From Piscinibacter lacus (GTDB lineage Bacteria > Pseudomonadota > Gammaproteobacteria > Burkholderiales > Burkholderiaceae_C), in NCBI RefSeq assembly GCF_016735685.1, contig NZ_JAERRA010000001.1:2170001-2234000 (forward strand): a DNA stretch of 64,000 nt, in the 5' to 3' direction. Made by a program: the position numbers and the translations under genes. The notes beneath the pieces were generated by a model. The model was given only the letters and a program-made list of their open reading frames with translations. It searched no databases and had not been told where the DNA came from. This document shows positions 56,085 through 64,000 of the stretch, piece after piece; the first letter of the stretch is position 1; every line of letters starts with the position of its first letter.

Positions 56085-57014
56085 ATGCTTCGTGCGCTGC
56101 TCACCGCCCCCTTTCGCCGCAGCGCGGACCGGCCGCCCGCCGCCCCGCTGCGCCCGCCGCCAGCCGCATGGCTAGCCGGGGTGATGCCGCCACCGGGCGG
56201 GGACGGGCCCGGCCCCGAGGAGGGTTCGCTGCGCGTGCGCACGGTCTGGATCTCGGACCTGCACCTGGGCACGCCGGGCTGCCAGTGGGCGGCCTTGCTC
56301 GACTTCCTCAAGACCGTCGAGTGCGACACGCTTTACCTCGTCGGCGACATCATCGACGGCTGGCAGTTGCAGCGCAGTTGGTACTGGCCGCAGGGTCACA
56401 ACGATGTCGTGCAGAAGCTGCTGCGCAAGGCGCGCAAGGGCACGCGGGTGGTCTTCGTGCCGGGCAACCATGACGAGTTCGCGCGGAAGTACCTGGGCCT
56501 GAACTTCGGCGGCATCGAGGTGGTGGACGAAGCCGTGCACCGCCTGGCCGACGGCCGGCGCCTGCTGGTGACCCACGGCGACCTGTTCGACGGCGTGATC
56601 CAGTGCGCCGCCTGGCTGGCGCATGTAGGCGACCGCGCCTACGAGCTGACGCTCAAGGTCAACCGCCACTTCAACCGCCTGCGCGCGCGGCTGGGCCTGC
56701 CCTACTGGAGCTTGTCGAAGTACCTGAAGCTCAAGGTCAAGCGCGCGGTCAGCTTCATCGGCGACTTCGAAGAGGCCCTGGCCCGCGAGGCCCGGCGCCG
56801 CGGCTTGCAAGGCGTCGTCTGCGGCCACATCCACCATGCCGAGCTGCGCGAGATCGATGGCGTGCTCTATGCCAACGATGGCGACTGGGTCGAGAGCATG
56901 ACGGCCCTGGTCGAGCATCCCGACGGCCGCCTGGAGATCCTGGACTGGAGCGAGCGCGCCACCGCCGCCCGGCGCGCCGTGCGCCAGGCCGCCGCCGTGC
57001 CGGCCCTGCGCTGA
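56085..57014 (+). CDS. LpxH-like metallophosphoesterase
   Basis: 309 residues from the ATG at 56085, but the true start may be 56184 because the first 33 residues are low-complexity. Motifs: VWISDLHLGTPGC, LVGDIIDGWQ, VPGNHDEF, LVTHGDLFDG and VCGHIHHAEL. This subgroup of UDP-2,3-diacylglucosamine diphosphatase-like proteins is often next to a GT4 glycosyltransferase, as here, and may act in lipid or glycolipid metabolism rather than lipid A. Followed by the glycosyltransferase after 11 nt. Confidence 0.88.
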   Translation: MLRALLTAPFRRSADRPPAAPLRPPPAAWLAGVMPPPGGDGPGPEEGSLRVRTVWISDLHLGTPGCQWAALLDFLKTVECDTLYLVGDIIDGWQLQRSWYWPQGHNDVVQKLLRKARKGTRVVFVPGNHDEFARKYLGLNFGGIEVVDEAVHRLADGRRLLVTHGDLFDGVIQCAAWLAHVGDRAYELTLKVNRHFNRLRARLGLPYWSLSKYLKLKVKRAVSFIGDFEEALAREARRRGLQGVVCGHIHHAELREIDGVLYANDGDWVESMTALVEHPDGRLEILDWSERATAARRAVRQAAAVPALR

Positions 57015-57025
57015 GGGCCGGCCGC

Positions 57026-58078
57026 ATGCATCTCGTCCTCGTCAGCGACGCCTGGGCGCCGCAGGTCAACGGCGTTGTCATCACCCTGGTCGAGCTGGTG
57101 CAGCGCCTGCGCGCGCTGGGCCATCAGGTGACGGTGATCGAGCCGGGCGACTTCCGCACCATCGCCTGCCCCGGCTACCCCGAAATCCGCCTGGCCTGGC
57201 GCGCCGGCCGCGCGCTGCGCGAGCGCCTGGACGCGCTCCAGCCCGATGCCCTGCACCTGGCCACCGAGGGCCCGCTGGGCTGGGCCGCGCGGCGCCATGC
57301 GCTGCGGCGCGGCTGGGCTTTCACCACGGCCTTCCACACCCGCTTCCCGGACATCCTGGCGCAGGCGCTGAAAATCCCCTCGCGCTGGGGCTATGCCCTG
57401 TTCCGCCGTTTTCACGCGCCCTCGGCCGGCGTGATGGTGCCGACCGAAGGCATGCTCGCCATCCTGCAGGCCCACGGCTTTGCCGCGCTGCGGCCGTGGA
57501 CGCATGGGGTGGACCGCCAGCTCTTCCGCCCTGTCGAAGGCGCCGACCTGGGCCTGCCGCGGCCGGTGTGGCTCTATGTCGGCCGGGTGTCCTGGGAGAA
57601 GAACCTGGAGGCCTTCCTCGAACTGGACCTGCCCGGCAGCAAGGTCGTCTACGGCGTCGGCCCGCGCGAGGCTGCGCTCAAGGCCGCCCACCCCGAGGTG
57701 CACTGGCGCGGCATCGTCGCCCGCGCGGAACTGCCGGCCATCTACAGCGCGGCCGATGCCTTCGTTTTCCCGAGCCGCTCGGAGACCTTCGGCCTGGTCA
57801 TGCTCGAAGCCCTGGCCTGCGGCACGCCGGTCGCGGCCTATCCCGAGGCCGGCCCGCTCGATGTCATCGGCCGCGAGCCGCCCGAGCGCAGCGGCGGCGT
57901 GCTCGACACCGACCTGCGGGCCGCCGCCCTGGCCGCCGCCCGCCTGCCGCGCGAAGCCGCCCTGGCGCGCGCCGCGAACTTCGACTGGGACCATGTCACC
58001 CAGCGCTTCCTGCAGCACCTCCGGCCCTGTCATGCAGGCTGCGTCATCCGTCACGAAAACGTCGCGGACGCGTCATAA
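57026..58078 (+). CDS. GT4-family glycosyltransferase
   Basis: 350 residues. Rossmann N-domain LVSDAWAPQVNGVVITLVELVQRL; nucleotide-sugar binding C-domain with LYVGRVSWEKNLEAFL and SRSETFGLVMLEALACGTPVAAY (E-x7-E). Resembles GDP-mannose-dependent alpha-mannosyltransferases (MgtA). The product is probably a glycolipid or exopolysaccharide. The next gene, ppk, starts 10 nt past the stop. Confidence 0.9.
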   Translation: MHLVLVSDAWAPQVNGVVITLVELVQRLRALGHQVTVIEPGDFRTIACPGYPEIRLAWRAGRALRERLDALQPDALHLATEGPLGWAARRHALRRGWAFTTAFHTRFPDILAQALKIPSRWGYALFRRFHAPSAGVMVPTEGMLAILQAHGFAALRPWTHGVDRQLFRPVEGADLGLPRPVWLYVGRVSWEKNLEAFLELDLPGSKVVYGVGPREAALKAAHPEVHWRGIVARAELPAIYSAADAFVFPSRSETFGLVMLEALACGTPVAAYPEAGPLDVIGREPPERSGGVLDTDLRAAALAAARLPREAALARAANFDWDHVTQRFLQHLRPCHAGCVIRHENVADAS

Positions 58079-58087
58079 ACTGGATTG

Positions 58088-60262
58088 ATGCCTGCCCGTA
58101 CTCCGACAGTCCGCCCTGCGGCCGCGCCCCGTGTCCGCCGCACGTCAACGGCCAGCCGCAGCCCCGCTGCACCCAAGCTCGTGCTGCTGAATCGCGAACG
58201 CTCCATCCTGGAGTTCAACCGCCGCGTGCTGGCCCAGACCCTGCGCGAGGACGTGCCCCTGTTGGAGCGCCTGCGCTACGTCTGCATCGTCTCCTCCAAC
58301 CTCGACGAGTTCTTCGAGGTTCGCTTCGCTGACGTGCTGGAGGCCGCCCGCCTGCCCGACAGCGGCATCACGGCGCGCGAGATGGCCAGCGTCGTCGAGG
58401 ACGCGCATGCCCTGATCCGCGACCAGTACAGCGCCTTCAACGATGTGGTGATGCCGGCGCTCAAGCAGCAGGGCATCTTCATCCTGAACCATGCCGAGCG
58501 CGATGCGAAGCAGCGCGCCTGGGTCGACAGCTTCTTCCAGACGCAGGTTCGGCCGCTGCTGATGCCCGTCAGCCTCGACCCCTCGCACCCCTTCCCGCAG
58601 GTCGCCAACAAGGCGCTGAACTTCATCATGAAGCTCGGCGGCCGCGACGCCTTCGGGCGCGAGAACCGCATCGCCATCCTGAAGGTGCCGCGCGTGCTGC
58701 CGCGCGTGATCCGCCTGCCGGCCGCGCTGTGCAAGCCGGGCGAGCAGGTCTTCGTGATGCTCTCCAGCGTGATCCGCGCCCACCTGGCCGAGCTCTTCCC
58801 GGGCCGCGAGGTCGAGGTCTTCTCGCAGTTCCGCGTCACCCGCGATTCCGACCTGGAAGTCGACGAGGAAGACGTGGCCAACCTTCGCCAGGCCCTGCGC
58901 TCCTCGCTGAGCACGCGGCACTTCGGCCGCGCGATCCGGCTGGAGGTGGTGAGCAGTTGCCCCGACGAGCTGACCGACTTCCTGTTGCAGCAATTCGAGC
59001 TGCCCGAGGCCGCGCTCTACAAGGTCAACGGCCCGGTCAACCTGGTGCGGCTGAACCAGCTCATCGACCAGGTCGACGACAGCGTGCTGCCCGAAGGCGC
59101 GGCGGCCCTGCGCTTTGCGCCCTTCGAAGCCGGCTGGCCGGCCGAGCTGCCGCGCAGCGGCCAGGGCGGCAGCATCATCGCCACGCTGCAGCAGCGCGAC
59201 GTGCTGATGCACCACCCCTTCCAGAGCTTCGACCCGGTGGTCGCCTTCCTGCGCGAAGCCGTGCACGACCCCGATGTGCTCGCGATCAAGCAGACCATCT
59301 ACCGCACCGGCAGCGAGAGCGTGCTGATGGAGCTGCTGATCGAAGCAGCCCGCCGCGGCAAGGAGGTGATGGCCGTCGTCGAGCTCAAGGCCCGCTTCGA
59401 CGAGGAAGCCAACATCAACTGGGCCGAGCGGCTGGAGGCCGTCGGCGCCCAGGTGGTCTACGGCATCGTCGGGCTCAAGACCCATGCCAAGCTGATGCTC
59501 GTCACCCGCCGCGAGGCCGGCGAGCACGGCCCGCTGCTGCGCCACTATGCGCACCTGTCGACCGGCAACTACAACCCCAAGACCGCGCGGCTCTACACCG
59601 ACACCGGCTTCCTGACCGCCGACCCGGCGATCACGGCCGACGCGCACGGCGTGTTCCAGCAGCTCGCCAGCCAGACCGAGCTGCCGCGGCCGCGCTGCCT
59701 GCTGCTGGCGCCGCAGCACATGCATGCGCGGCTGATCGAGCTGATCGGCCGGGTCGGTGCTGCCGCCCGGGCCGGCGTGCCGGGTGCGCGCATGGTGATC
59801 AAGATCAATGCCCTCACCGACCCGGCCCTGGCCCATGCCCTGGCCGCGGCCGGCCAGGCGGGTGCGCATGTCGACCTGATCGTGCGGGGCGCCTGCATGC
59901 TGCCGCCCGGCCTGCCGGGCCTGAGCGAGAACGTGCGGGTGCGCTCGGTCGTCGGCCGCTTCCTCGAACACACCCGGGTGCTGTGGTTCTGCTGGGGCGA
60001 GGGCGAGGACGAGCAACTGCTCTACCTCAGCAGCGCCGACTGGATGAGCCGCAACATGCTGCGCCGCATCGAGCTGGCCTGGCCGGTGCGCGATCCGGCC
60101 CTGCGCCGGCGCGTGATCGAGGAATGCCTCGACTTCTACCTGGACGACAGCCTCGACGCCTGGCAGCTTGCCGCCGACGGCCGTTACCAGCGTGTCGAGC
60201 CTGCCGCGGGCGAGGCCCCGCGCGGTGCGCAGCGCCGCTTGATGCAGGCCCTGGGTGCCTGA
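58088..60262 (+). CDS. ppk: polyphosphate kinase 1
   Basis: 724 residues. Makes polyphosphate from ATP by an autophosphorylated histidine. Motifs: SSNLDEFFEVRFADV, DPSHPFPQVANKALN, DVLAIKQTIYRTGSES, VVYGIVGLKTHAKLMLV (active-site His, E. coli H435) and GRFLEHTRVLWF (E. coli H592 equivalent), STGNYNPKTARLYTD. Start ATG 58088; an in-frame TTG at 58085 precedes it. Confidence 0.96.
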   Translation: MPARTPTVRPAAAPRVRRTSTASRSPAAPKLVLLNRERSILEFNRRVLAQTLREDVPLLERLRYVCIVSSNLDEFFEVRFADVLEAARLPDSGITAREMASVVEDAHALIRDQYSAFNDVVMPALKQQGIFILNHAERDAKQRAWVDSFFQTQVRPLLMPVSLDPSHPFPQVANKALNFIMKLGGRDAFGRENRIAILKVPRVLPRVIRLPAALCKPGEQVFVMLSSVIRAHLAELFPGREVEVFSQFRVTRDSDLEVDEEDVANLRQALRSSLSTRHFGRAIRLEVVSSCPDELTDFLLQQFELPEAALYKVNGPVNLVRLNQLIDQVDDSVLPEGAAALRFAPFEAGWPAELPRSGQGGSIIATLQQRDVLMHHPFQSFDPVVAFLREAVHDPDVLAIKQTIYRTGSESVLMELLIEAARRGKEVMAVVELKARFDEEANINWAERLEAVGAQVVYGIVGLKTHAKLMLVTRREAGEHGPLLRHYAHLSTGNYNPKTARLYTDTGFLTADPAITADAHGVFQQLASQTELPRPRCLLLAPQHMHARLIELIGRVGAAARAGVPGARMVIKINALTDPALAHALAAAGQAGAHVDLIVRGACMLPPGLPGLSENVRVRSVVGRFLEHTRVLWFCWGEGEDEQLLYLSSADWMSRNMLRRIELAWPVRDPALRRRVIEECLDFYLDDSLDAWQLAADGRYQRVEPAAGEAPRGAQRRLMQALGA

Positions 60263-60290
60263 AGCCACGCCCATGGTGCGGGCGCGCGGC

Positions 60291-60770
60291 ATGGACCTGA
60301 TCCTCTGGCGCCATGCCGAGGCTCATCTGCAGCGCGAGGGCCAGACCGACCTGGAGCGCGCGCTCACGCCCAAGGGCGAGCGCCAGGCCCAGCGCATGGC
60401 CGAGTGGCTGAACCTGCGCTTGGCGGAAAGCACGCGACTGCTCGTCAGCCCGGCCCTGCGCTGCCAGCAGACCGCGCGCGCGCTGGGCCGGCCCTTCCGC
60501 ACCGTGGCCGAGCTGGCGCCCGACGCCGAGCCCGAGGCCCTGCTGGCCGCCGCACGCTGGCCGCAGTCCGCCGAGCCGGTGCTGATCTGCGGCCATCAGC
60601 CCACCCTGGGCCGGCTGGCCGCGCGCCTGCTGGCCGGCAGCGAACTGGACTGGTCGGTGCGCAAGGGCGCCGTCTGGTGGCTGCGCTACCGCGTGCGCGA
60701 GCCCGAGGGCGGCGGCTCGCCCCAGCCGCAGGTGCTGCTGCAAGCCATGCAGGGGCCGGACCTGCTCTGA
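60291..60770 (+). CDS. sixA: phosphohistidine phosphatase SixA
   Basis: 159 residues, with the RHG-type motif LILWRHAEA at the N-terminus and VLICGHQPTLG (second His) later. SixA dephosphorylates His-phosphotransfer domains (ArcB, nitrogen PTS). The start 60291 gives the standard MDLILWRHAEA; ATG at 60273 and GTG at 60255 are in frame. Lies between ppk and ppx, tail to tail with ppx (24 nt). Confidence 0.92.
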   Translation: MDLILWRHAEAHLQREGQTDLERALTPKGERQAQRMAEWLNLRLAESTRLLVSPALRCQQTARALGRPFRTVAELAPDAEPEALLAAARWPQSAEPVLICGHQPTLGRLAARLLAGSELDWSVRKGAVWWLRYRVREPEGGGSPQPQVLLQAMQGPDLL

Positions 60771-60793
60771 GCCGGGCCCGGCGACTCACCTTC

Positions 60794-62335
60794 TCAGTGC
60801 TGAAGCTGTAGCTGCAAGCCCTCGACCACCGCCCAGGCCTGCACCTCCTCTTGCAGCAGGTGCAGGCTGCGTGGATGGTTGGCGGCCCAGCCGGGCGCCA
60901 GGCTCAGGCGGGCGCCGCCGCGCTGGCGGGTGAGCTGCACCGCCTCGGCCTTGGGCGGCGCGATGCGCGCATGGCAGAGGATGGCCGCCAGCCGCAGGCA
61001 GAGCACGCGCCAGCTCAGGCTTTCCTCGCCCAGATGGTCGAGCTTGCGCAGGTCGCCGCGATGGCCCAGCACCAGTTCGGCCACCCGGCGCAACTGGCTT
61101 TGCGAGAAGCCCGGCGCATCGACATGGGCCAGCAAGTAGGCGCTGTGGCGATGGTGGTCGTGGTGCGAGACGAACATGCCGATCTCGTGCAGGGCCGCGG
61201 CCCAGCCCAGCTCGCGCACGCCTTCGGACACGGCCGCCAGCGGGCCGGCCGGCGCCACCGCATCGTGCAGGCGCAGGGCCAGCAGGCGCACCCGCTCGGC
61301 CTGCTGCAAGTCGACGCCGAAGCGGCGCTGCAACTCGGCGACCGAGGCATCGCGGATGTCCTGCGGGCCGCGCCGGTCGCCGCGCGACGCGGCCTCCAGC
61401 CGGTCGGCCAGGTCGAACATCACGCCCTGGCGCAGCGCACCGCGGGTGGGGTGCAGCGCATCGATGCCGAACTGCATCGCCAGGGTGTAGAGGATGGACA
61501 GGCCGCCGCCCAGCACCGCACGGCGCTCGGGCTTCAGGCCCGGCAGGGCGATGGCCTCGACGCGGCCGGCCGCCAGGCACTGCTCCATGCACCAGCGCAG
61601 GCCGGCCGGGGTGATGGTGCCGTCGCTGATGCCGTTGGCCGCCAGGAGCTGCGAGACCGCGCCGGCCGTGCCCGAGGAGCCCAGCGCCTCGGCCCACTGG
61701 CCCGGGGCGAACAGGGTCAGGGCCTCTTCCAGCTCGGCCCCTGCGGCGATCTGCGCGGCACGGAAGGCCTCGGCCGTGAAGCGGCCGTCGCCGAAGTACT
61801 GCATCGACAGGCTGACGCTACCGATCTTGAAGCTCTCGGCCCGGCGCGGCGTGCGGCCCTGGCCGAGGATCATCTCGGTCGAGCGTCCGCCGATGTCGAT
61901 CACCAGGCGCGGCCTTTCGCTGGGCTGGATGCGGGCCACGCCGGCGAAGATCAACCGGGCCTCCTCGCGGCCCGAGATCACCTCGATCGGATGGCCGAGC
62001 ACCGACTGCGCGCGGGCCAGGAAGGCATCGCGGTTGCGCGCCTCGCGCAGGGTCTGGGTGGCGACTGCGCGCACGCCGGCCACGCGCACGCCGCGCAGGC
62101 GTTCGGCAAAGCGGGCCAGGCAGGCCAGGCCGCGCTGCTGGGCTTCCTCGGTGAGGCAGCCCTGGGCATCGAGGCCGCCCCCCAGGCGCACCGTTTCCTT
62201 GAGGTACTCGACGCGCTTGTAGCGGCCGCGCTGCAAATGGCCCAGCTCCAGGCGGAAGCTGTTGGAGCCCATGTCGATGGCGGCCAGCAGGGCGGGAAGG
62301 GCGTCGTTCGCTTGGGTGTCGGCAGTCGGGAGCAT
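60794..62335 (-). CDS. ppx: exopolyphosphatase (Ppx/GppA)
   Basis: 513 residues from ATG 62335. It degrades polyphosphate from the chain end. ASKHA motifs AAIDMGSNSFRLEL, RAVATQTLREARN, LVIDIGGRSTEMILG and the later ALGSSGTAGAVSQLL are present; the C-terminal HD-like part (ALHEIGMFVSHHDHHRHSAYL) completes the Ppx form. Convergent with ppk-sixA, so synthesis and breakdown genes are adjacent but transcribed separately. Confidence 0.96.
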   Translation of the reverse strand: MLPTADTQANDALPALLAAIDMGSNSFRLELGHLQRGRYKRVEYLKETVRLGGGLDAQGCLTEEAQQRGLACLARFAERLRGVRVAGVRAVATQTLREARNRDAFLARAQSVLGHPIEVISGREEARLIFAGVARIQPSERPRLVIDIGGRSTEMILGQGRTPRRAESFKIGSVSLSMQYFGDGRFTAEAFRAAQIAAGAELEEALTLFAPGQWAEALGSSGTAGAVSQLLAANGISDGTITPAGLRWCMEQCLAAGRVEAIALPGLKPERRAVLGGGLSILYTLAMQFGIDALHPTRGALRQGVMFDLADRLEAASRGDRRGPQDIRDASVAELQRRFGVDLQQAERVRLLALRLHDAVAPAGPLAAVSEGVRELGWAAALHEIGMFVSHHDHHRHSAYLLAHVDAPGFSQSQLRRVAELVLGHRGDLRKLDHLGEESLSWRVLCLRLAAILCHARIAPPKAEAVQLTRQRGGARLSLAPGWAANHPRSLHLLQEEVQAWAVVEGLQLQLQH

Positions 62336-62509
62336 GTGGGCATTGTCGCGTTGGCCCATGCCCGCCCGGTGACGCGCAGGCGCCACCGGCTTCGCGCCGG
62401 ACCCATTGACAGCCTCGCTAAGATCTTTCGATGGTCATGCAGGACATGGCCCGCTCCGCGCCACGGCACCCGCCGGGCGCGTTTTTGCTTTCTCCCTCCG
62501 GATTCCCCA

Positions 62510-63517
62510 ATGACGCTCAGCTGGATCCTGCTGGCCACCCTTGCCGGGGGCGTGCTGTCGGTGCTGGTGGCCGCGGCGCTCACCCTGCAAGTGCTGCCGG
62601 TGATCGTGAAGCATCTGGTCAGCATCTCGGCCGGCGTGCTGCTTGGCAGCGCGCTGCTGCATGTGCTGCCCACCGCCTTCGAGCAAGGCCCGCCACCGCA
62701 GGCCCTGTTCCTGACCCTGCTCGGCGGCCTGCTCTTCTTCTTCCTGCTGGAGAAGGCCGAGCTCTACCGCCACAGCCACCATCATGAGGGCGACGACCCG
62801 CACCACCACCACCACCACGGCTTCGACGCCGAGCAGGCCGGCCGCGGCGGCTGGAGCGTGCTGGTCGGCGACAGCATCCACAACTTCTGCGACGGGGTGC
62901 TGATTGCCGCCGCCTTCCTGGTCGACACCCAGGTCGGCCTGGCCACCGCGGTGGCGGTGATCGCGCATGAAATCCCGCAGGAAGTTGGCGACTATGTGGT
63001 GCTGCTCAATGCCGGCTTCAGTCGCCGTCGCGCCCTGCTGTTCAATGCCCTGTCGGGCCTGGCCGGCGTGCTCGGCGGCGTGCTGGGCTATTTCGCGATC
63101 CAGCCCTTCGAGGCCGCCATGCCCTACCTGCTGGTGCTGACGGCCAGCAGCTTCATCTACGTGGCCGTGGCCGACCTGATCCCGCAGTTGCAGAAGCGCC
63201 TGAGCTGGCGCGCGACGGTGCAGCAACTGAGCTGGATCGCCGCCGGCCTGGGGTTGATCGCCTTCCTGGTCGGTGGCCTGCACGACCATGACCATGATCA
63301 CGGGCCGGGCGCACATGCACATGGGTCGCATGGGGCTCACGAGGCGACACCGGCGCCCGCGGCCCCTGCGCTGTCCGCCTCGGCCACCGAGGCCGAAGCC
63401 GGCGGGCACTCGGCCCACCGTGAACATGACCACGACCACGATCACGATCACGCCCATGCACCCGCGCCGGCTCACGCACCCAAGGCACCCGGCGCGTCCG
63501 CCCCGCCGGGCCGCTGA
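62510..63517 (+). CDS. ZIP-family metal transporter with long His-rich loop and tail
   Basis: 335 residues with about eight membrane helices. Metal-site helices: GDSIHNFCDGVLIAAAF and VAVIAHEIPQEVGDYVVLL (the H-E-x-x-x-E/D motif of ZIP zinc/iron/manganese transporters). A cytoplasmic loop near residues 85-103 has a long run of histidines, and the C-terminal tail (about 260-335) is also rich in His/Asp (HDHDHDHGPG; EHDHDHDHDHAHAP), which may sense or buffer zinc. Start at 62510, without a good Shine-Dalgarno. Confidence 0.9.
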   Translation: MTLSWILLATLAGGVLSVLVAAALTLQVLPVIVKHLVSISAGVLLGSALLHVLPTAFEQGPPPQALFLTLLGGLLFFFLLEKAELYRHSHHHEGDDPHHHHHHGFDAEQAGRGGWSVLVGDSIHNFCDGVLIAAAFLVDTQVGLATAVAVIAHEIPQEVGDYVVLLNAGFSRRRALLFNALSGLAGVLGGVLGYFAIQPFEAAMPYLLVLTASSFIYVAVADLIPQLQKRLSWRATVQQLSWIAAGLGLIAFLVGGLHDHDHDHGPGAHAHGSHGAHEATPAPAAPALSASATEAEAGGHSAHREHDHDHDHDHAHAPAPAHAPKAPGASAPPGR

Positions 63518-63532
63518 GCCCGCCCGGGGGCT

Positions 63533-64000
63533 TCAGCGCTCCAGCGTCAGCAGCTTGAAGCGGCGCTCGGCATTGAAGAGGAAGGTCTCGTTGAAGACCC
63601 AGGGCCGCGGCAGGCGGCTCATGTCGCCGAAGGGCGCGGCGCGGCGCACCGCGTCGATCGCGGTCTGGATGGTGTCCTTGGCCTGACGCGGTTCGCGCAG
63701 CACCTCGATGCGGCGCACGCTGCCATCGGCATGCAGCTCGACCTTGAGCACCGGCACGGCCAGCAGGGGTTCGGGCGGCGGGCCGTCGTAGACCGCGCCG
63801 GGCTGGGCGGCGACGATGCGCTGCGCCGCCTGGCGGCGCAGCTCGTCCAGGCTGCGCGGCGTGGCCGGCGGCGGCAGGCCGCGGGCCGTCGGCGGGGCGG
63901 CGGGCGGCAGCTCCCGCGGCGGGGCCGCCGGGGGCGGGGGGGCGGGCTCGCGGGCCGGGCTGCGGTCGACCACCGGCGGCGGCGCCACCGACGGCGCGCT
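63533..64000 (-). CDS. TonB-like C-terminal domain protein (partial, 5' end outside window)
   Basis: The frame is open to the window end. The visible 156 codons have a proline-rich linker and a C-terminal LKVELHADGSVRRIEVLREP and AIDAVRRAAPFGDM, matching TonB-like energy transducer domains. The N-terminal membrane anchor would be outside. An internal GTG at 63988 is not accepted as the start. Convergent with the ZIP gene. Confidence 0.75.
   Translation of the reverse strand, partial: SAPSVAPPPVVDRSPAREPAPPPPAAPPRELPPAAPPTARGLPPPATPRSLDELRRQAAQRIVAAQPGAVYDGPPPEPLLAVPVLKVELHADGSVRRIEVLREPRQAKDTIQTAIDAVRRAAPFGDMSRLPRPWVFNETFLFNAERRFKLLTLER

Noticed and set aside
62406..62425. TTGACA-like promoter for the ZIP gene
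   Set aside because: TTGACA is followed by TAAGAT after only 7 bp; no -10 at proper spacing.

Overview
The window is about 64 kb of high-GC DNA (roughly 70% G+C). Gene content points to a betaproteobacterium of the order Burkholderiales, close to the Rubrivivax/Roseateles/Leptothrix type: a PEP-CTERM protein, an Omp32-like porin, TldD/TldE, and a ppk-sixA-ppx polyphosphate cluster. That placement is inferred from gene families, not from a search. Three blocks can be told apart.

Left chromosome (1-7727): the 3' part of L-serine ammonia-lyase, a cysteine-rich secreted protein, a PEP-CTERM protein, the tldD-tldE peptidase pair, and a membrane GGDEF diguanylate cyclase preceded by a perfect 16-bp hairpin.

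Prophage (7728-45425, about 37.7 kb): a complete-looking temperate siphovirus with HK97-type head and lambda-type tail genes, integrated in the 3' end of tRNA-Ser(GCU). An 18-bp core (TTGGCGGAGTCGGAGGGA) flanks it, and paired TGCCTAC repeats lie inside both ends. A short immunity region (34.97-36.27 kb) holds a leftward promoter and a rightward promoter that share one 13-bp operator. Between them lie a short CI-like repressor and a membrane-anchored HIRAN protein in the rex position. Leftward genes are cro/YdaS-like, small DNA-binding proteins, an O-like winged-helix gene containing DnaA-box-like sites, a Q-like antiterminator, a late promoter with a hairpin, HNH, TerS, TerL, portal, ClpP-type protease, major capsid, two SGNH hydrolase paralogues, head-tail and tail genes (including a -1 frameshift G/GT pair), fibre-type genes and lysis genes. 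Past the lysis genes is a partly duplicated lysis segment carrying a two-gene cargo (moron) operon. The rightward operon holds small unknown genes, an HD-like protein, a C5 DNA methyltransferase with internal repeats, an AlpA-like gene, and ends near the integrase. Most prophage genes are coupled by 1-4 nt stop/start overlaps.

Right chromosome (45426-64000): lysC, tilS, accA, an alkA-like glycosylase and cysS on the minus strand; then two cyclophilins, lpxH, an mtfA-like peptidase, a porin, an LpxH-like phosphoesterase, a GT4 glycosyltransferase, ppk and sixA on the plus strand; ppx on the minus strand; a His-rich ZIP transporter; and a partial TonB-like gene at the edge.

The most unusual items are the pair of SGNH hydrolases inside the capsid module, the recombined lysis cassette with its cargo operon, the HIRAN membrane protein in the immunity region, and the exchange of tRNA terminators at the attachment sites.
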